DNA of 64,000 nucleotides from Holacanthus passer (taxonomy: Eukaryota; Chordata; Actinopteri; Pomacanthidae): positions 2,490,501 to 2,554,500 of the forward strand of contig JAFREQ010000042.1 of the NCBI GenBank assembly GCA_025331565.1, read 5' to 3'. The notes beneath the pieces are model-generated. The model was not told the DNA's origin. It did no database searches and was given only the letters and a program-made list of their open reading frames with translations. Positions 48,101 through 60,600 of this stretch are shown here, piece after piece; position 1 is the first letter of the stretch; every line of letters begins with the position of its first letter. Both the position numbers and the translations under genes were made by a program.

Positions 48101-50075
48101 AAAAAAACGATCATTACAATTTCCCAGTTGTTGTTTTTTTACTTAACTGGAGAAATACTAATCACATTGACTTAAAAGACCTTTAAGCCTTTATTCATGT
48201 GAGAATCATGAGGAAAACATTAAAACTGGCAAATTGACAAAAGTCAGACTTTCACAAAAAACAGTCAGTTGTTGTCCCTTCATGATAGATAGTCATAGAA
48301 CATACAGTATATTCAAATATGCAAATTAGAATAGAATGAGATAAAAAATAATACAACATATTATATACGTACATGTACACACACACAGAAAGTACATACA
48401 GTATGTGAAATGTCAGTGTCTGCAACTAACAACTATTAAGTCTATTATTGTCTTTATTAGGCAGTTAATGAAGTCCAAGATTATGTCTTCAGTTATTTTT
48501 GTCAATCAATCAGAACCCAAATATATTCACTTTTTTTTATCATAAAAGGCAAAAAACAACCAGAAAATATTTACAGTTAAGAAGCTGGAGCCAACACACC
48601 TCGTTTGTGTTTCTTGCCTTTTATAGTTCCGTTTTATTTTGTCTCAGCATTTTGTCACATGCTCTGATAAAATGTTCATTTTCATTCTCTCAGTTTCAGT
48701 AATTTTCAGGAAGTTAAAGGAATACTCACGTGCTGACGAACATACTGTTACATTAGTACATATACATATAAATAGAAACGACAGCTGTCTTGCTTGTTTC
48801 ACTGCTCCACTGTAGTTCCTGATGAACCTGCGTTGATGTCACAGTGTGTTGTTATCTACTTCCTGCGTGTTTCCTTTTCGTAGGTGAAGAGGGGAAGTTT
48901 GCCTGAACAGCGTAGCACAGCTGCAGCCATCGCCGCTACACCACGCAGAGCTTCAGACCAGACTCACAACCAGCTGGTACACACACTTTCCTACACTGTT
49001 TCCCAACCTGTACCGGTCTGATTCGCCCCTCAGCCCCGTCAGAGACTCTCTGGGACCCTCGCATTGACACCACGCGTCACGTTCCCTGATATCACATAGA
49101 TTCAATGTTAACTTTGTTACTTATATAAAAACAGATGTTGTCACTCTTCCTCTGTTTCCAGGCTAAGAGAGCAGGTCTGGAGGAGCGAGCTCACACCATC
49201 GGTCACACAGGAAGAAACAGCCCCGTCAGCTCTGCTTATCCTCCCCGTCGCACGTCGGAAACCATGCCTCTCCCTCAGGTCAGCCTGCCGTCCGTCCCCC
49301 TCCTCAACACTGAAGCTTCTCATTTCAGCAGAGTCGTTTTACGTCTTCATATTAGCAACTTATCCCCTCAGATTAGCAGCTTGTGCCCTGAAAACACAAA
49401 TTTTGTTCCCTCAAAATACTGGAGTTGCTTCATTGCTGAAGTGGACACAGTCGGACAGTGGTAGAAGAAGTATTCAGATCACTTACTTAGGTAAAAGTAA
49501 AAGTGTGAACACACCAGTAACAGGTAGAAGTATTGCATGCAAATTCCTACTTAATTAAGTACTTATAAAATAACAGAAAATGGAAATACTCACATAAAAT
49601 AACAAGTCCTCAAAACTGTACTTTAATACAGTACTTGAGTAAAAGTGCTTAGTTACTTTCCACCGCTGCAATAAGAAGAGATACACTGAACAACAGGCCA
49701 TGTTTTAGTATTTTAATGTGAAGAACAAATGAAATAGATTAAGAAAACAAATGAGTTACTTGTAATTTGAGAGCAAACATGTCTATTTACTAAAATGTCA
49801 TCATCATAAATAAAAGTAAACACTGAACTAATGTTTAACACTGAAGCTTGAGCAGCGCTGTTGTGCTCACCTGGTTTCTGCCTGCTGTCCCACAGAGGGC
49901 ATCCTCGGTGCAGGTGAAGGCGCTGTACAACTTCACCGCAGAGGAGGACGACGAGCTCGGCTTCAACGCCGGGGACATCATCGAGGTGTTGGATCGCTCC
50001 GACGCGTCGTGGTGGAAGGGGAGGCTGCGGGGGAAAAGTGGGCTGTTTCCTGCCAACTACACATCACCGATGTGA
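45184..50075 (+). CDS. grap2: GRB2-related adaptor protein 2 (GADS), SH3-SH2-linker-SH3, 289 aa
   Basis: Seven coding exons: 45184-45261, 45357-45448, 45821-45940, 47628-47817, 48884-48976, 49162-49278, 49896-50075. Phases match (870 nt). The N-terminal SH3 is residues 1-56 (MEARGKYDFNATADDELSF, GFVPQNYIEM). The SH2 is about 58-150 and keeps the phosphotyrosine-binding arginine in FVIRGCQSSPGDFSISV and the HFKVMKDNKGQYFLW strand. A basic, Ser/Pro-rich linker of about 70 residues follows. The C-terminal SH3 is about 233-289 (ALYNFTAEEDDELGF, WWKGRL, GLFPANYTSPM). The linker and the PM-ending SH3 fit GRAP2; GRAP lacks such a linker. The protein is shorter than human GADS (330). In mammals it links LAT to SLP-76 below the T-cell receptor. 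A good acceptor at 45106 implies an upstream untranslated exon. fam83f follows, as in human 22q13. Confidence 0.93.
46896..46980 (+). repeat. 17-bp minisatellite, five units
   Basis: The unit is GGGGATATGTGATGTGA, with substitutions but no length change over five copies. The complement yields a repeated Ser/His/Pro peptide frame that is not a gene. Confidence 0.9.
47456..47582 (+). other. Orphan exon-like segment in grap2 intron 3
   Basis: A frame encoding LRIFIKATRLGHVVVLYVGQ and about 20 more residues runs to a perfect donor, TTCTTCAG|GTACAG, and begins after TCTTAAG. The flanking grap2 exons meet at phase 2, whereas this segment would need phase 1 on entry and leave at phase 2. It is therefore not part of the main transcript. 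I do not recognise the peptide. Confidence 0.2.
47818..48883. other. Intron 4 of grap2; repeat remnants
   Basis: It contains ATTAAT-type repeat traces at about 48030-48080 and an inverted 'AAGAAGCTGGAGCC' trace at 48580. A short CA tract lies at 48376-48387. No gene. Confidence 0.4.
49456..49672. mobile_element. Short complete copy of the teleost TIR repeat
   Basis: The left end is CAGTGGTAGAAGAAGTATTC. The right end, TTAGTTACTTTCCACCGCTG, is its inverted counterpart. The interior is full of AGTAAAAGT-type words. The copy is about 217 bp and lies in the last intron of grap2. Confidence 0.6.
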
Positions 50076-50526
50076 GAAAACACCTCAGCGTGTGCACATT
50101 CACAGACTCAGTGAGCAGGTGCACCGGCCCTGGATCTGTGTGTTTGAACAGAAACACTGAGCCGAGCCAGTGACTCATCTGACCTCTGCACCACATCTTC
50201 ATCAGCAGGCCGCTGCACTAAGAACTGAGTCAGCTTTCAGACGCATAATATTCACATCCGTGCTGCCGCTCGGTGCAGTTTGTGTTCAGGTTTTATTGAA
50301 CATTTTTATATCACAGCAGAGACACGGGAACTTCCTAAACCCGGGAGGGAGCTGCTGCAGAAGGCACAGAGGAATGTCTGATCATTTGTATTGACGAGTC
50401 TGACAGCAGGTATTTATTCAGCAGCTGATGAATCGACTGTAATCCAGCTCTGCTCATGTCAGTCATATTTTATACCACAGATGTTTTTGTATGAAAGATT
50501 CAGTAGATTTCTAAAGAAGTCTTGAA

Positions 50527-50532
50527 AATAAA
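50527..50532 (+). terminator. Candidate poly(A) signal of grap2
   Basis: AATAAA lies about 450 bp past the grap2 stop codon, followed by a T-rich run at 50536-50543. It would give a 3' UTR of about 0.48 kb. Confidence 0.5.
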
Positions 50533-50544
50533 AGATTTTTTTTA

Positions 50545-51430
50545 TCACTCATTTGTTTAAATCTAACTCTGAATGATGAATCTGGGGAAATTCATGCAAA
50601 GAAAAGTCACTTAACTATTTCTACAACAGCTTAATGCATCTGCAGTTTTCACTGTGATATTTCTATGAAACCCTCAAACTGATTTATACATTTCTGAAGT
50701 TATTTTCTGACTCCTGTCCAGCTGCAGATGGCAGCCACAGCCTGCCACAATAAAACCAGAAGTAAAGACAGTCAGCCTTCAAAATAAAAGCTACTTCACA
50801 GACTGGATCCTCTAAAGGACGAAGCACCTGCCTTTTAATACAGCTGTCACCTGTTCACATAACTCCAACACCTGCAGTGGCTGTGAGGACAGTCAGTCAT
50901 GAAGTGTTTATAATACATTTAGAAAAGTGCACAATCTGAAATCTCAGCATATTTCTGCCTCTTTTCTCAACTTGCTGTCTTGACTGTGTGAAGCTTAAGT
51001 GTAAGAACTTTATAGGACAATATTTGAGCACAAGTAAGTTAATAAAGAAATACATGACTTCACATTTTACATGAAAAATGACTTAAACAATTTTCAAAGT
51101 AGTTGATAGTTAATTTTCTGTCAAGCGACTAATTGATTAATTGAAAAAGAAAGAATAAAGAAAAAGAATTAAAAAATATTATAAAAAAATAATATTCATA
51201 AAATGTAAAGTAACTAAAGCTGTCAGATAAAAGTAGTGGAGTAAAAAGTACAATATTTCTGTCTCAACTGAAGTGGAGCAGAAAGCTGCAGGAAAAACTC
51301 AAGTAAAGTACACGTATCTGAAATTTGAGTAAAAGTACTTAGTTACTTTTCACCACTGGACAAGAGAGACACAAACACCAAATGTTTTTTTTTATTCTGA
51401 AAGTGTTGCAACAGGAGGTTGTCTGATAGC
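50545..51430. other. Short intergenic region between grap2 and fam83f
   Basis: AT-rich, with an ATTAAT-type trace near 51100-51150 and a TIR-repeat fragment at 51192-51362. No gene. Confidence 0.45.
51192..51362. repeat. TIR-repeat fragment
   Basis: It contains AAAAGTAGTGGAGTAAAAAG and TTTGAGTAAAAGTACTTAGT and ends TTTTCACCACTGG. Confidence 0.5.
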
Positions 51431-51611
51431 GCGGGTGTCTTGGTGCCGCCGTGTAGCCCCGCCCCCTGCCTCTCACCTGAGCACCCGGCTCACCTGAGCT
51501 CACAGGTGTCGCGGTGCCGCACAGCAGCGGACCAGCAGCGGATCAGGAGCGGACCAGCAGCGGATCAGGAGCGGACCAGCAGCGGATCGGGCTGAGGGGG
51601 GACCCGGAGCC
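51430..51611 (+). promoter_or_regulatory. CpG-rich promoter and 5' UTR region of fam83f, with a 22-bp tandem repeat
   Basis: GC and CpG content rise abruptly at 51430 and stay high through coding exon 1, as in a CpG-island promoter. At 51527-51588 a 22-bp unit (GCGGACCAGCAGCGGATCAG plus GA) is repeated 2.8 times just before the start codon. CACCTGAGC words at about 51473-51500 foreshadow the intron 1 minisatellite. The transcription start is not determinable by eye. Confidence 0.5.
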
Positions 51612-54600
51612 ATGGCGGAGTCTCAGTGGCGGTGCATGGACGACGAGCACGTGAACGAGAAGGTCCCGGAGTCCCGGCCCGAGTTCTACTACAGCGAGGA
51701 GCAGCGGGCGGCGCTGGAGCGGCTGCTCCGGAGCGGGGACGGAGCCTTCAAGATGCGGCTCCAGGAGGACAACATCAAGGACTTTCTGTCCGCCAAGGAG
51801 ATCAGCTTCATCCGCAAGACCTTCCAGGAGTACGACACGGACAGCGACCCCGAGTCCGGCGACCAGGACAAGTCCAAGTCCTCCAGCGCCGACTCCGGGG
51901 TCCACTCCACCTACTGGCCCCAGATGTCCGACACCCAGGTCCCGGCCCTGGACATCGGCTGGCCCGGCAGCAGCGGCGTCTACAAGGGGGTGACCCGGGT
52001 GTCCGTGTACAGCCACCCGCCCCGGGAGCCGGGCCCGCACATCAAGGAGGTGGTGAGGAGGCTGATCCAGGAGGCCCACAAGGTATGACAGCTCACCTGT
52101 AGGTCACACCTGTAGGCTCATCCAAAAGCTCACCTGTAGGCTCATCAAAAGCTCACCTGTAGGTCCATCAGATTGCTCACCTGGAGGTCACACCTGCAGA
52201 CTCATCCAAAAGCTCACCTGTAGGCTCAAACTGTTCACCTGTAGGTCACACCTGTAGGCTCATCAGACAGCTCACCTGTAGGCTCATCCAAAAGCTCACC
52301 TGTAGGCTCAAACTGCTCACCTGTAGGTACATCAGATTGCTCACCTGTAGGTCACACCTGTAGGCTCATCAGACAGCTCACCTGTAGGCTCATCAGAGAC
52401 ACTCAGAACCAACTGATCATCACTGAGTCACTTCTTCATCACAAAGGTTTTAAATTCTTCAAAACAATCTACATTTTTCAGCCTCATTTGACAAAATCAA
52501 TGACAAATTTATCAAAACAAACCATAAACAAATGCAGGAGGTTATTGACAGTTATTGACAGTTATTGATAAGTTATTGATAAGTCACAGTGTTGGTGTAG
52601 AATTCAACTATTTAATGGCAGTCAAAGATTTTTGAAACTTTAAAACCACCATCATCAACAAACGCTTTTGAAGTATTGTGTTAGTTTGTCTCAGTTAAAT
52701 GCTTTCAAACACAGTCCTGTGTTCAAACGATAAATCTTAAAGGAATAGATTGAAATTTAGTTTTTGTTGCTCAAAGCCAACAAATAGTGCGACATGTAAC
52801 TCCTTATAAAATGGCAGCTGACATTTCGTCACTTCTGATTTTGTAAAATCAGATCGGCTGATTAAAGGACTGAGTTCAGGATTTTCTTCAAAACTGAAAT
52901 TTCTGTTCAGAAATAGAAGAAGTAGTCCGACACGTAGCCCCTTAAAATGGTGAATTGTCACTTTTGCACTTCAGATTTTGTACGAATGAGGACAAACGAG
53001 ATAAAACATGTTTCTCTGAGAGATTTTGCTTCAGATGAACAGAGGCAAGTTTGCTGTTTCCTGTCTTGAACTAAGCTCACCAACTTCTGGCGCTAGTTTT
53101 ATAATTAACAGACATGAGAGTGATATCGAGCTCCTCATTTAACTCTCTGCCAGAAAGCAAAGCCTTTTTTCCAAAATGTTGAACTATTCCTTTATTGCAC
53201 AACAGTTAAAACCAGTTTCTGCTCGTGTTTGCCAGATGAGTGTATTGTTCAATATGTGGTCGATATTCTTTGTGTGTATTGGAATATAGATTTACATCCA
53301 GCTGACTGCAGCGACTCTCGGCCTGACAGAGCTTCTGTTGTGGCCAAAGAGTTTAAGCTTCAGGTCGGTTTCAACAAGTTCATTTAAACCCACCCACACA
53401 CAGGGAAACAGAAGCGACAGTTAAGAGTTAAAACCCCAAATTTCAATTTTAATGATCTGCTGCATTGCAGAGCTACTTTGTGGTTTAGCTGCAGTTAGTG
53501 TGAGGTTAATCATGAGACCTACCTGTGTTCACCTGTGTTCACCTGTGTCCCTACGTTGATGTCACTCACACCGACAGGAATAATTGTCTGACTCTGTTTC
53601 ACTTTGGTTTATAATTTTTCACGTCCTTGAATTGAACACGAGTACACCAGATTTTCCATCCTCTTGCAGTCCATGTGCGGTTCACAAAGATAACAGTGGC
53701 AAATTTAGCTTTTAAATTCATAATACTTTTTAAAAATATGTTGCTATCTATTGCAGGTTTCTGACTAAACTTCCTCAAACCAAATAAAGAGCAGGTCCGA
53801 GCTGCTAACTGAGAACTCTGACTTACTTCACAGTTGTGTTTTGAACAGGTATTTTTCCAACCTGACTGCGATCTTAAAGCAGACAAACACAATGTTTAAT
53901 CCATTCCTTGCACTTTTGATCCTTCGATATCCAGTGTGTCTCTTTTTAGAGCCCTGAACACACAGTTTCTTCTCATGGAGAAACTCAAAGATTTACAGAC
54001 CTGCTGAGACAAGTTACACTTGTTAACCTAACGGACAATTACTGTGCTTAGTACTGATACTGACAACATTTATCTGTGAGTCATCTCTGGGAAGGAATTG
54101 TCCCATTTTGCATCACTTGTTTTTTACATGTTACATTCACTATAAATAAATCTTGAAAATATGCTCATCTTTAACTCAAAATACGACTTTGCTAACATGA
54201 ATTTTCTTCTAGAGAGTTAGTATAAGAAAAAGCAGCTAAACACAAAATGTCATCATTGCTGGTCCCAAAGTCAAACGACTCTGATATGTTTGTTGCTTAT
54301 TATGTACTTTACAATCAGATACAGATAAAGAACAGAAACTTTTTTTTTTGCTAAAATCTTTAAAATGTGAAAAATGTTCCAGTAAGACATAAAAACAGGT
54401 TAAATCAAGCCGTCGGCAGTGATAATAAAGCCTACACACATGGGAGAGTCATGTACGCAGGTTTTAACACGATGAGTCATTGATGGTGCAGAAGCAGGAG
54501 GCCGAGCAGCTCGAAATGTCAGCTCAGATCAGGACTTGCAACAGAACCATAAAGACTTGTTCAGTCTCGATCCCTGATCCTGCAGCCCAGGTTTGGGCTG

Positions 54601-57600
54601 GTGCTTAACGAGCCTCCTTCTTTACTTTTCTCTCACCCGCTCCGACGTTCCCACAGCCGCCTCTGATTGGTTGACCTCGTCGGTATGCGAACCTAAGCTC
54701 GAAAGCTGATTGTTCACCTGTGGTTGGTCTGACGTGTAGCACCAGAGGCTTTAGTCGCAGGGCTGAGAGATGGGGTTTTGTTCTAACTGGCACAAAGAAT
54801 AGAGTTTATCTTTTTAAGGTGTGGAGGACAGGAAACCAGAGCGAGCACGACTCACGAGAGACCGGTTACTCAGGGCTCTTTGAAGGCGGCCATGCTGCAG
54901 AGCTGGATGGCTGAATAATTGAACATACGTTTGACACATATTACAAGTTAATTCATGTAGTTTAGACTAAAATAGTGGACTGACCTGCCGACACTGCTGC
55001 TACTTCTACTCCTGAAAGGTCTTACAACAGGTGGATTTACACTGAAAGAAGTCTGTCTCTGATCAGTTCAGTTCTCAGTACACACTCCAAAAACATTTGT
55101 TAACATATACTTCAATTAGACTCACACATGGTTTACTTTTAGTTTGAAATTCTGCTGTGCTGCTGTCACATGTAAAACTGTACGTTGGGAAACTTGTTTG
55201 GAGGCTTTTGGATCAGGCCCAAACATGTACAGCAGTGCCACCATAAGGAAATGGAAAAGCTCCACGTGATCAGTCTGAATTACACTCAAGGATATAAAAA
55301 TACAGCGTCTCTGTAAAACGCTCCACTGCACATAATCATCATGTTTGTTTAATGAAATATAATAAAGTATTAAAGATGCACTAAAAATAGGAATATACTA
55401 AAATGGAAAGTGCATCAGTGCTGTGTACTGTCGCTTGGTTCCAGTGATGCACTACAGTCTGTGCTCATGTCTTATGACAGGACGGTTTCTTCGGTAGCTC
55501 AGATCCTGTACTGGTGTGTAATGGTTTTAAAACACAGACACGGCTGTTGAAATTGTTGGCAGTGAACGTTAATCACAGCCGTTGCTGGACTGCGTCCAAA
55601 CTGTCTTGAGTAACCTTTTAATTACCCGGAAAAACAAGTTCCTCTAAAGTTCCCACTGTTACTTTGTCGGTAAATGATGTGCTCCAGTTTTGTATCACAA
55701 CACTAATAACGAGTTAGTGTCATTGTGCTGAGTGTGACAGTGGGAGTGGTGACAAACATTTTAGTTTTAAATGAGGTTCACACATTGGCTGCTCTAAAAG
55801 GCACCCAGAAATAGCCAGATGTGACATGAGTGAAGTGCACACAGCTCACAAATCTTTACCAATGTGTCTGGTTCGAGATGTTTCACAGGGAAATAAATGG
55901 ATAAGAAGAAAAAGAATGAGAATTAATCCAGCCTTTGTTAACACTTGCTGCTGTTTTGTAGACAATGTGTAAACACTAATCACCGGATTGTCTTTGTGCT
56001 GCTGTTCAGTGATGCAGCCGCAGAGGAAATAACTAAAGCCCCACCCTGGTTTATTAAAGTGCATCATATTTTATAAGTTCATCATATAGTTTGGATGTAA
56101 AATCTCAAAACTGCAGCGTTAAATACAAAGTGCTATATTTCTCTCTAAATTGTGGCGAGTAGAAGTGAAAACAAACCACATTTATACTGAATAAACTGTA
56201 GTAGTTACAATCATGAATGCTGCTGTCCCTCTGCTTGGCTGTATTTAACCCCCCCTTGTGTTCCCCAGGTGGTGGCCATAGTCATGGACCTCCTGACAGA
56301 CCTGCAGATCCTCCAGGACCTGCTGGATGCCTCGTCACGGCGCGGCGTGGCTGTCTACGCTGTGCTGGAGGCCAGGGGAGTGCCCCACTTCCTGGATATG
56401 TGCGCTCGGCTGCAGATTAATGCGGTGCATCTGCGGGTGAGGAGTGTGCGCAGCAAACACTGGAGAGCACGACAGAGTGCTGCAGAGGCAGCAGACCTGT
56501 TCATATGTACAATACACAAAGTAAATGAACATGAATGAAAACACCTCTCACCCCGTTTTAGTAGACGGCGGCAGTGACTGCTGTAATTATCATGGATTAA
56601 AAGGTATCTCGTTTCATGTGTCACACTCTTACGGGAATTCCTGACAAGTGAAAAACAATATGACAACATATCAGAGACAGACATCAGAGGTTGTTGGTTT
56701 GGCCTGTTGACGCATGATAATGAATTGCTTCATCAAAAAGTTAATTCCTCAAATGTTTAGTAACGGCTTTATTCTGATCTTTTAATTTTTCAAATAGTTG
56801 AAGGTTATTTGTCAAGATTTTCAGATCTCTGCCGCTGACATCTCTGTGCCTTCACTCCAGCACAATGCAGGTTAAATAAATGTCATTTGTGGTGATCAAA
56901 GCATTAAAAAACAACATTTGAAAAACTCAACACCACCATTTCCTCTCCATGAAGGAGTATAATTATTTGAATTCAACACCAGCTAAAGTTTGTAACGTTT
57001 ATGTGCAGTTTCTGAATCAAATTATTGAACTTACAAATAGTCTATCTCTCTCCAAGTTAAGCTACTGAGCTGCAAAGTAGTCATTTATTATCAAGCAGAT
57101 ACACTTTGACATAATTTTATATGAAGTTTTAATGCTGTGTAAAATAATGTAAGTGGGAGAGTCAGTGATCCCCAACCAGGAGTTCCACATTTACCTGACA
57201 GTGGAAAGTAGCTGGATGTGGAAGATAAGCAAATCATTTGAAGAAATTCAAATTATGATTTACATAATCAGCTGTTACACCCGAACGCCACATGCTGACG
57301 ATGCATAAAAAGTGGTTGGCGAGTAGCGCAGTTGAAACAGTTGGCTAAAATTAATGGGTAAATGGATGAAATTGGTAATGGTTGAAATAAAGGGTGGATA
57401 CTTGAATTCACTTTCCATAAGAAATGCATACATGTAGTTTTTGACCCACTCATGGAAAAGTGAGTTAATAATACAAAAACTTTTCTTACAAAGTGAAAGA
57501 GGTGAAGACAAACTTTCAGTGGGGGTATCAAAGTCCAGAGTGTCCAGGTCCTTTCTGACCCACTGATGCATCTAAGTGTTAATTATAATCATCTTGGTTT

Positions 57601-60600
57601 TCTGAATGAATATTTAAAACTGCTCGATGTGTTCCGTGTTGCAGAACCTGAGAAATGACAGTAAGCGCTGATCTAGATTAAGAGCGGGCAGCAGCTCTCT
57701 GAGCCAGACTGTCATCCTATCCGGCCCCACAGGGACACAATACCCAGCCTTATCTGCTGTGTGCAGAGTTTTGTAGCTCCAGTCTAGTTGAACTGGAGCT
57801 GGAATACCTGGCCGTTATGGTGTCAGTTGATACGGCTATGAAAGGCCTTTTCAGAGCACTGGGCTCTGTTACTCTTACTTCTTACAAATGAACATTCATA
57901 GATCCTGAGAACCGATCCAAAGACTGTAACTCGATGCTTCGCCCCACACCGGGTTGACAGCTGAGCGGAGCCTCCTCCCAATGTGTCTGCTCAGTATTTA
58001 TGTCTGCTTTTCTTTCTGTTTCTTTCTCTTCCCTTTAAGTCGACACATTTGGGTTTGGGTTTTACCTTTATTTCTTGACAGGGTTGACTGGAAGTTGCAA
58101 GGTGCACAGTTTGACTTGGCGTCTCCTTCAGTCAGTCATGCATTATATAGCAGGAGATGTTTGACAGCTGTGCCTGCGTGAGATTACTCCGGCTTATTCT
58201 TGTGATGCTAAGCCAGTGAAAATGTAATTAAGTCAGTATTTCATTACAGAATCTCCGCGTACGGATGGTGAAAGGTGCCGGACTGGCCCTGTCGTTTGGA
58301 AAGCTGCCCGGGTCCCTGTGCTCCAAATACATGCTGATAGACGGAGAGAAAGTCATGTTTGGGTCGTACAGGTGAGAATGAACTTGCGTTCAGCCATTCA
58401 CAGCTGAGACAGGGCCGAGCAGTGCTCTGCAATGTGACATTTGTCTTTGTCTATTTGTGGATGAAATTCCCCCACAAACAGCAGGAGTTCGTCTTATAAG
58501 GCCATTTAGAGTTCAGGTGGTGTTCATCACGTTGAAAGGAACGATTTATGACGAGTTTGTCGAGTTTTAGAGTTCGGTTGAATCTGAGCATAGATTTCAT
58601 GAATAAGATAAGAATAAAAATAGTCCCACATTCCAGTCTTATCGTAACTGCGAAATCTCTGTCTGATGAGGAAGCTCTTACACCCAAAAGATTGTTTTGT
58701 CAACAACAAAGGTGTGATTTGAAAAGTGTTTTTTCAAAGATTTGACTTCCGTATAACTACAAAAAATACCTTTGAACCAGTTATTCAAAACAGAATGTAT
58801 TGCTCCATTTTATTGGCTTTAAAACTGCAAATTCACCCTGTCATTTGTTCCACTGTTGAACCTAAAGCTGCTGTTGACTCTCTGTTTTCTGATTTCTGAT
58901 TCAATTGTTAAAAAGAGGCCGGCAGGCTTAAAATATAACTTTCTTTAAAAGCAGACTACGACACAATAAATTGCAAATTTCCCCCTGAGGAACGAATAAA
59001 GGTTTATCTTATCTTAGCTCTTAATAAAAACATCAGCTAATTACCAGCACACTAATTCTCCTTAATGACTTTGTTAAGCACATTAAAGTTGTGGAATGAT
59101 GGAAACACTGTTTGCACCACAATCACCTTATCTGCCATCCTGCACATATATGCAAATGTGTTGTAGATCAACTTGACGTCCTTCATGATGACAGATTGAG
59201 GTTGACTTGTAAAACCTGTGTGAGACATAAGGAGGACAAAAACACCTGAGTGCTTATTCAAATTGATTAACCTGGTTCAGTGAAATATTTAAACCACCTA
59301 CGTTAGTTAACCCTTAACATTGAATGTAAGAGATGTTACAGACCTGTAAAAGTGAGAAAATACAATAGTTCCCTCAGAATAAAAAAAAAACACTCAAGTA
59401 AAGTACCTCAAATCTGTACTGAAGTTCAGTACTTAAGTAAATGTACTTAAGTTACATTCCACCTCATCATACTGAAACGTTTTAAAGAAATCCTTGTGAC
59501 AGAAACCTCCGTCCTCACTTGAAACTGACGCCTGACCCAGACTTGCAAAAATGAGCTGATTTAAATGTTTTGGATACAAGCTAAGCTCCTGTGTACAGTA
59601 ACCTTTATATCAGCCAGCTCCGGGTCCTCTGGTAAACCACATTAGTGACCACATATAAAACCGTTTTCAGTGCACTTCATGAACGTGTTAGCAACACAGT
59701 GAAATCAAAACTGGAAGGACTGATTCGCGCCAAGTGAAACAAGCTTGGTCATGTTTTGACTCATGACTGATACCTCATTATGACTGGAAGTTTACGTAGA
59801 GAAATTTGAGTCTGTTTGACTTTGAGATCAAGTTTGCAAAGCTTTTCAAAACAGGAACAATCTCCTGTTGATTCTTAGGGCTGCTGTGTTACAAAATGCT
59901 TACTGGGTTTCATCTAAAAGTCTAAAGGAAGTCGTTGGTGCTATGAATAAAGAAAAGAATAGCTCAAAACTTTCTTGCTGAATGTGAGATGAGAGGAAGA
60001 TCTATACCACTCCCATGTCCCTGTTAGCTTAGCTTGGCATAAGGACTGGAAACAGGGGGAAGTAGCTGGCCTGGCTCCTCCACAAGTAACAAAACCCACC
60101 TCCCAGCAACTCGAATTTCTGATGGTTGCCTGGTCAAGAAATAGTCCAGAACATGAGCCCCTTTAAAAAGACAAATTGTCATCTTAGTAATTTTCAGACT
60201 TTGGTTGTGTGTGGATGAAACTAACAAGTTAGAACATAACATATCATACGCACAGATACAGTGTGAAAGTGTTTTCAATTTCCTTATCTAATTCGCATGA
60301 AAGCCAGTAAGTGAACTTCCCAAAATTTGAACTATTTCTTTAATGATATACATATTTTAAGTTTAGCTTAAATCTCTCTTCCGCCTTCAGCTTCACCTGG
60401 AGTTCCTCTCGGGTGGACAGGAACACGATCACGGTGATGTCGGGACAAACCGTGGACTTCTTCGACAATGACTTCAGGGAGCTGTACGCCGTGTCCGAAG
60501 AGGTCGACCTCTACAGGGACTTCAACATCACTAAGCCGCCTAGACCTACGCCCATCACCAAGCCAAAGGTGGAGCCAATCCCACCTCTACCCATCTCCAT

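Larger units (their letters stand above)
58372..60390. other. fam83f intron 3; repeat-rich
   Basis: It holds an AGATA-type repeat (58974-59017), a TIR-repeat fragment (59385-59465) and a long copy of the 'TTAGCTTAGC' element (59955-60345). Confidence 0.5.

Noticed and set aside
51543..52079. Minus-strand 178-codon frame and a +2 frame (51626-52102)
   Set aside because: Both are shadows of GC-rich fam83f exon 1. The sense frame matches FAM83F residue by residue.
60024..60278. 84-codon minus-strand frame in fam83f intron 3
   Set aside because: It lies wholly within a copy of the abundant 'TTAGCTTAGC' element.
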